Source: Dyella choica (GTDB lineage Bacteria > Pseudomonadota > Gammaproteobacteria > Xanthomonadales > Rhodanobacteraceae). From it: a DNA stretch of 64,000 bases. Under the pieces are notes generated by a model, which was given only the letters and a program-made list of their open reading frames with translations, did no database searches and had not been told where the DNA came from. Positions 60,893 to 64,000 of this stretch are shown piece after piece; positions within the stretch are counted from its first letter, which is position 1, and the number at the start of each line of letters is the position of its first letter. Position numbers and translations under genes: made by a program. The stretch covers positions 1 through 64,000 of the forward strand of contig NZ_RYYV01000003.1 in the NCBI RefSeq assembly GCF_003977665.1, in the 5' to 3' direction.

Positions 60893-61879
60893 TTAGGTAT
60901 CCCCGTTCCGCTTCCACCACCGTATCGCTTCGGTTGGCAATTGCACCGCCACGGCTTCGGGAATGGCCTGGTCAACGGGTACCGATACCCATAACCGCCC
61001 CTTGCCGCAACGCACGCCCAATTGCACGACGCGTCCGATGACCTGCCGCACTTCAATCGATGCCGGGATGGTATCCGGCAAGGCGTCGCGTGCGTCCACC
61101 AGGCGAATCGCTGCCGGATCGATGGTCCAGTCGACGTCTCCGTCCGCCACATCGCCGTCATGTCTGGGCAAGACTATGGAACCACCTTGCCACAGCAGGC
61201 GGCGCGCGCCTTCAATCCGCCCATGATGCACATTCCGATGACCCAGTAATCGGGCTGCGGCACCGTTGACCGGATTTGCATAAACCACGCCTGGCGGCCC
61301 GATCTGGATGATGCGCCGGTCATGCATCAGTACCAGCCGGTCCGCGACGGCGGCCAGATGGGGATCGTGGCTCACCGCCAGCGCCGGTATCCCGAATTCG
61401 TGCACCTCGCCGATCAATTCCGCCACGACGTCATCGCGGGTGACCGGATCCAGCGCCGAAGTGGGCTCATCCAGCAACAGCAACTGCGGCCTGCGCGCCA
61501 AGGCCCGCGCCAACGCCACGCGCTGCTGCTGCCCACCGGACAAGGCAGCTGGATGACGTTCGGCAAATTCCGCCATATGCACGCGTTCGAGCAACTGCAT
61601 CGCATGCGCGCGCCGTTGCGCGCCGCGCAACGCGAACGCCACGTTCTGCCAGGCATTGAGGTGTGGAAACAGCGCATAACCTTGCGGCAGATAGCCCACT
61701 GCACGGTGTTGCGGCGCCATGCCGCCGAACGGTTCGCCTCGTGCCGGCGTCAATCCCGCGATCGCTTGCAACAGCAGCGATTTGCCTTCGCCGCTTGCGC
61801 CCAGCAGCACGGTGAAGCCTTCGACGTCGAAGGCGGCATGCAAGCTGACCGGGTGTTCGATCCGGTAGTCGATGCGCAT
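60893..61879 (-). CDS. modC: Molybdate ABC transporter ATP-binding protein
   Basis: A 328-residue ABC ATPase. Walker A is G-A-S-G-E-G-K-S, the signature L-S-G-G-Q-Q-Q-R, and Walker B L-L-L-L-D-E-P with V-S-H-D following. A C-terminal extension (about 235-325) is in the position of a TOBE/regulatory domain. The Met at 61879 (M-R-I-D-Y-R-I-E-H) overlaps the modB stop by one base (TGATG). It energises molybdate uptake with ModA and ModB. Confidence 0.93.
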   Translation of the reverse strand: MRIDYRIEHPVSLHAAFDVEGFTVLLGASGEGKSLLLQAIAGLTPARGEPFGGMAPQHRAVGYLPQGYALFPHLNAWQNVAFALRGAQRRAHAMQLLERVHMAEFAERHPAALSGGQQQRVALARALARRPQLLLLDEPTSALDPVTRDDVVAELIGEVHEFGIPALAVSHDPHLAAVADRLVLMHDRRIIQIGPPGVVYANPVNGAAARLLGHRNVHHGRIEGARRLLWQGGSIVLPRHDGDVADGDVDWTIDPAAIRLVDARDALPDTIPASIEVRQVIGRVVQLGVRCGKGRLWVSVPVDQAIPEAVAVQLPTEAIRWWKRNGDT

Positions 61880-62652
61880 CAGATAAGGTGCCTGCGGCGT
61901 GCGGCCAGGCCCAGTACCAGCGGCAACGGCATGGCGACCAGAAAGAACACCCACAGCAGCGGATAGACCGCGCTCAAGCCGATGTTCTGCAGGTTCACCC
62001 ACAGCTTCACCGGAATACCTTGCGGGTAATAAGCCACGATCAGCACTGCACCGAATTCACCCAGCGCGCGCACCCACGCAAGCGCGATCGCCGCGGCCAG
62101 GCCAAGCCTGGCCAGTGGAAGACTGACATGCACGAAGCTGCGCCATGGCGAATGGCCCAGCGTAAGGGCGATTTGCTCCAGCTCGCGCGGTACGCCTTCG
62201 AAAGCGGCACGGGCGGCGATCACATAGTAGGGGAGGGCGCTGTAGAACTGTGCCATTACAAAAGCGGGGCCGGAATTGGTGAGCACCAGGCCCGCGCGCT
62301 CCAGCAGGCTGCCGGCCGGACCATAGGGGCCATACATGGATGCAAGCAGCAGGCCTAGTGCCAGGGGGGGCGTGAGCAGCGCGAGCAGCAGCAGGGTATC
62401 GATTAGCCATGCGCCGCGAATGCGGTGGCGCGCCAACCACCACGCCAACGGTGTACCCAGGGCGATGATCAGGATCAGGGCCAGCACGCTGTAGCCCAGC
62501 GATACGGTAATGGCGCTACCGTCGCCATCGGTGAAGCCGAAGCTACGCCACGACGTCATGAATGCCAGGCCGGCGAAAGGGGCGGCAAGCAGCAGTAACG
62601 TCAGCAGACTGACGAATGCGGGGAGTCGGAGCCTGAACGCGGTGAGAATCAT
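61879..62652 (-). CDS. modB: Molybdate ABC transporter permease
   Basis: A 257-residue membrane permease with about five or six helices and the cytoplasmic EAA-type loop (L-E-Q-I-A-L-T-L-G-H-S-P-W-R-S-F). The Met at 62652 (M-I-L-T-A-F-R-L-R-L) is chosen; a longer frame from 62730 is translated from an interspersed repeat and is unlikely. Together with ModA and ModC it brings in molybdate for cofactor synthesis. Confidence 0.92.
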   Translation of the reverse strand: MILTAFRLRLPAFVSLLTLLLLAAPFAGLAFMTSWRSFGFTDGDGSAITVSLGYSVLALILIIALGTPLAWWLARHRIRGAWLIDTLLLLALLTPPLALGLLLASMYGPYGPAGSLLERAGLVLTNSGPAFVMAQFYSALPYYVIAARAAFEGVPRELEQIALTLGHSPWRSFVHVSLPLARLGLAAAIALAWVRALGEFGAVLIVAYYPQGIPVKLWVNLQNIGLSAVYPLLWVFFLVAMPLPLVLGLAARRRHLI

Positions 62653-62665
62653 AGCCAGCGCCAAT

Positions 62666-62740
62666 CGTAGACTGGGTTGTGAAACCCAGCACTGCCATGC
62701 ATGCCATGCGCGCGATGCTGGGATTGCCATCCCAGCCTAC
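62666..62740. repeat. GTAGGCTGGG palindromic repeat, full copy
   Basis: CGTAGACTGGGTTGTGAAAC plus CCAGC, a GCCATGCATGCCATGC centre, then GCTGGGATTGCCATCCCAGC plus CTAC. It lies in the gap between modA and modB, inside the operon, and is closest to the copy at 31653. Confidence 0.88.
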
Positions 62741-62761
62741 TCAAGTGTTCGCTGTGTTCAA

Positions 62762-63691
62762 TCACAAGCCGGTCCCACGTGGCGCACTGTAACCGTGCTC
62801 GCGAAACAACGCTTGCCCTTCCGCACTTAGTAGAAAGCTCACAAAATCACGCCCCAATTCCGCTTGCTGCGCATTGGCCAGCACTCCGGCATAGAACACC
62901 AGCGGTTGCACCTGCAGGATCTTGCCGTTGTCCAGAGCGATCGAGGCTCGGTCATACCAGGTTTTCTGCATGTCCGGGTTGCCCAGGTTGATTTCATCCG
63001 GCAAGGCGATGGTGGGCAGATGATGCGACTGGGCAGCGCTGAGATAGCCGATGGTGGCATCGATCTGGCCGGCTTCGAGCCTCGACATCAGCGAAGGCTC
63101 GGTAAAGATCTGCGCGGGATTCTGCAGCGCGCCGGCCACGTTCTTCAGCAGACTGGGCTGGTGGTAGTAATCCGCGGCAAGCTGCAAGCTCAGCAGTGCA
63201 TTGGCGCCTTGCGGATCGATAGTAGGGTCTGTGCGGCCCAGGCGCAGGCCTTGCTCGCTCAGCACTGCGTACCATTTCTTTTCGCCACGCGACGCGGCGG
63301 CAAAGTCGGCGGCAAAGCGGCTGTGCGGGCTGTAGATCACGACCATCTGCGTACTGGCGACGGGGACGGCAGCGGTGATCAGTCCCGCCTGCTTGAGCAC
63401 CTGCATCGGACCTGGCGTGATCGTAACGAACACATCCGCTTGCAACTGATGCGCGGCGAGCAGGCGCGCCAGCGCATAGGAACCTTGGCCGATGCCCTGG
63501 TACGCGGCGTGGTGCGATTTGGCGAAGGCCGGGCCGGCGGCATTGTCCATCACGACGCCCATGGAGCCGGCGTAGGCGATGCGGATTACGGGTGAAGTTT
63601 GCGCCAAGGCAGTCGCGCATACCAAGCCGCACAGTAGTAACGCAAGCCAATGACGGAACTTTGCGTTCACATGGCAATACCAGGCATTCAT
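62762..63691 (-). CDS. modA: Molybdate (or tungstate) ABC transporter substrate-binding protein
   Basis: A 309-residue periplasmic binding protein: signal peptide with core L-A-L-L-L-C-G-L-V-C-A-T-A-L-A, then a type-2 binding fold (V-I-R-I-A-Y-A-G-S-M-G, A-D-V-F-V-T-I-T-P-G, Y-S-P-H-S-R-F-A). The A-G-S-M start of the mature domain and D-P-Q-G-A-N-A motif match the WtpA/ModA oxyanion binders. A GGAGATGCTGC ribosome-binding site precedes the ATG. The start overlaps the upstream gene by four bases. It is 110 bases from modB because a repeat is inserted between them. Confidence 0.9.
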   Translation of the reverse strand: MNAWYCHVNAKFRHWLALLLCGLVCATALAQTSPVIRIAYAGSMGVVMDNAAGPAFAKSHHAAYQGIGQGSYALARLLAAHQLQADVFVTITPGPMQVLKQAGLITAAVPVASTQMVVIYSPHSRFAADFAAASRGEKKWYAVLSEQGLRLGRTDPTIDPQGANALLSLQLAADYYHQPSLLKNVAGALQNPAQIFTEPSLMSRLEAGQIDATIGYLSAAQSHHLPTIALPDEINLGNPDMQKTWYDRASIALDNGKILQVQPLVFYAGVLANAQQAELGRDFVSFLLSAEGQALFREHGYSAPRGTGL

Positions 63692-64000
63692 GCAGCATCT
63701 CCAGTCGAAGGCTTGCGCAAGCGCTTGCGCGCACTATCCCGTACATCCACATCAAACACTAACTGCAAGGTCTCGCCACTCGGCGTGGAAAGCGAGTATT
63801 GCAAGCCATCACGGGTCGGAAGCCGTTCGCTAAGCGCACGCACATCGGTCTCCGGCAAGCTGATATGCCATACCCTGTTCTGCCGCCGCCAGTCGATGCG
63901 TGACGACAGGCTTAGCTGCTGCATTTGCACATGCCCATCGGGCAAGCTGGTGCGATTGTCGGCCGAGCCGCCATCCAGCAAGCGCGCCAGTTCGTCTTCA
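63688..64000 (-). CDS. Hypothetical protein upstream of modA (5' end outside window)
   Basis: The last 103 codons or so of a protein whose start is beyond the window edge. The visible part is soluble, with an alternating beta-rich composition (W-H-I-S-L-P-E-T-D-V-R-A-L and L-Q-Y-S-L-S-T-P-S-G-E-T-L-Q-L-V-F-D-V-D-V) and an Arg/Lys-rich end. The stop overlaps the modA start (ATGA), so it is co-translated with the molybdate transporter. No family recognised. Confidence 0.65.
   Translation of the reverse strand, partial: EDELARLLDGGSADNRTSLPDGHVQMQQLSLSSRIDWRRQNRVWHISLPETDVRALSERLPTRDGLQYSLSTPSGETLQLVFDVDVRDSARKRLRKPSTGDAA

Noticed and set aside
62653-62730. N-terminal extension of modB
   Set aside because: It is read from the GTAGGCTGGG repeat; the Met at 62652 gives a normal permease start.

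Overview
The window is high-GC DNA, gene-dense on both strands, from a gammaproteobacterium of the Xanthomonadales, most likely Rhodanobacteraceae (Dyella, Frateuria, Luteibacter or Rhodanobacter type). The grounds are the miaA-hfq-hflX-hflK-hflC-DUF2065-purA order, the protein sequences, and REP-like palindromes. No tRNA, rRNA, CRISPR array, transposase or phage module was recognised. Genus assignment is inference.

Layout. 0-4 kb: end of an OmpA-like gene, an RsuA/RluB-type pseudouridine synthase, a LysR regulator, an exported two-repeat protein, and kbl. 4.1-7.1 kb (minus strand): a three-gene unit holding a split borosin-type backbone N-methyltransferase, a 98-residue precursor-like peptide with a borosin-binding domain, and a membrane diguanylate cyclase. 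This is the most interesting locus. 7.4-12.3 kb: a DUF748/AsmA-like protein and tdh. 12.4-19 kb: the miaA-to-purA housekeeping block. 19-23.3 kb: an SDR, a small hypothetical gene, and a Fur-box-preceded operon (beta-barrel, FMN-binding protein, ApbE, four-helix membrane protein) that looks like an extracytoplasmic flavin electron path. 23.3-30.2 kb: an HTH remnant, LemA, an M48 peptidase, gcvP with a tandem glycine riboswitch, and a VOC protein. 30.2-40.6 kb: a 526-base stretch with a strong -10 box, a hypothetical gene, and a TonB receptor lying between two paralogous roughly 1,050-residue beta-propeller proteins.

40.6-49.6 kb is accessory: REP elements, two overlapping genes, remnants of an Ig-like surface protein, phaB with a small partner gene, a large membrane-anchored hypothetical, a hydrolase, and an array of five hairpins. 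49.6-56 kb: an NAD-dependent molybdenum formate dehydrogenase operon (fdsG-B-A, fdhD, fdsD), headed by what looks like an internally deleted formate/oxalate antiporter gene. 56.3-60.6 kb: a LodB-like flavoprotein and a large protein that appears to fuse a catalase-like domain to a LodA-like quinoprotein oxidase. 60.9-64 kb: a molybdate ABC transporter (modABC), which would supply the metal used by the formate dehydrogenase.

Functional threads. Kbl and Tdh convert threonine to glycine, and the riboswitch-controlled GcvP starts glycine cleavage. ModABC and FdhD support the formate dehydrogenase. ApbE would flavinylate the adjacent FMN-binding protein. A roughly 75-bp palindromic repeat beginning GTAGGCTGGG is scattered through intergenic gaps and twice supplies the stop codon of the preceding gene.
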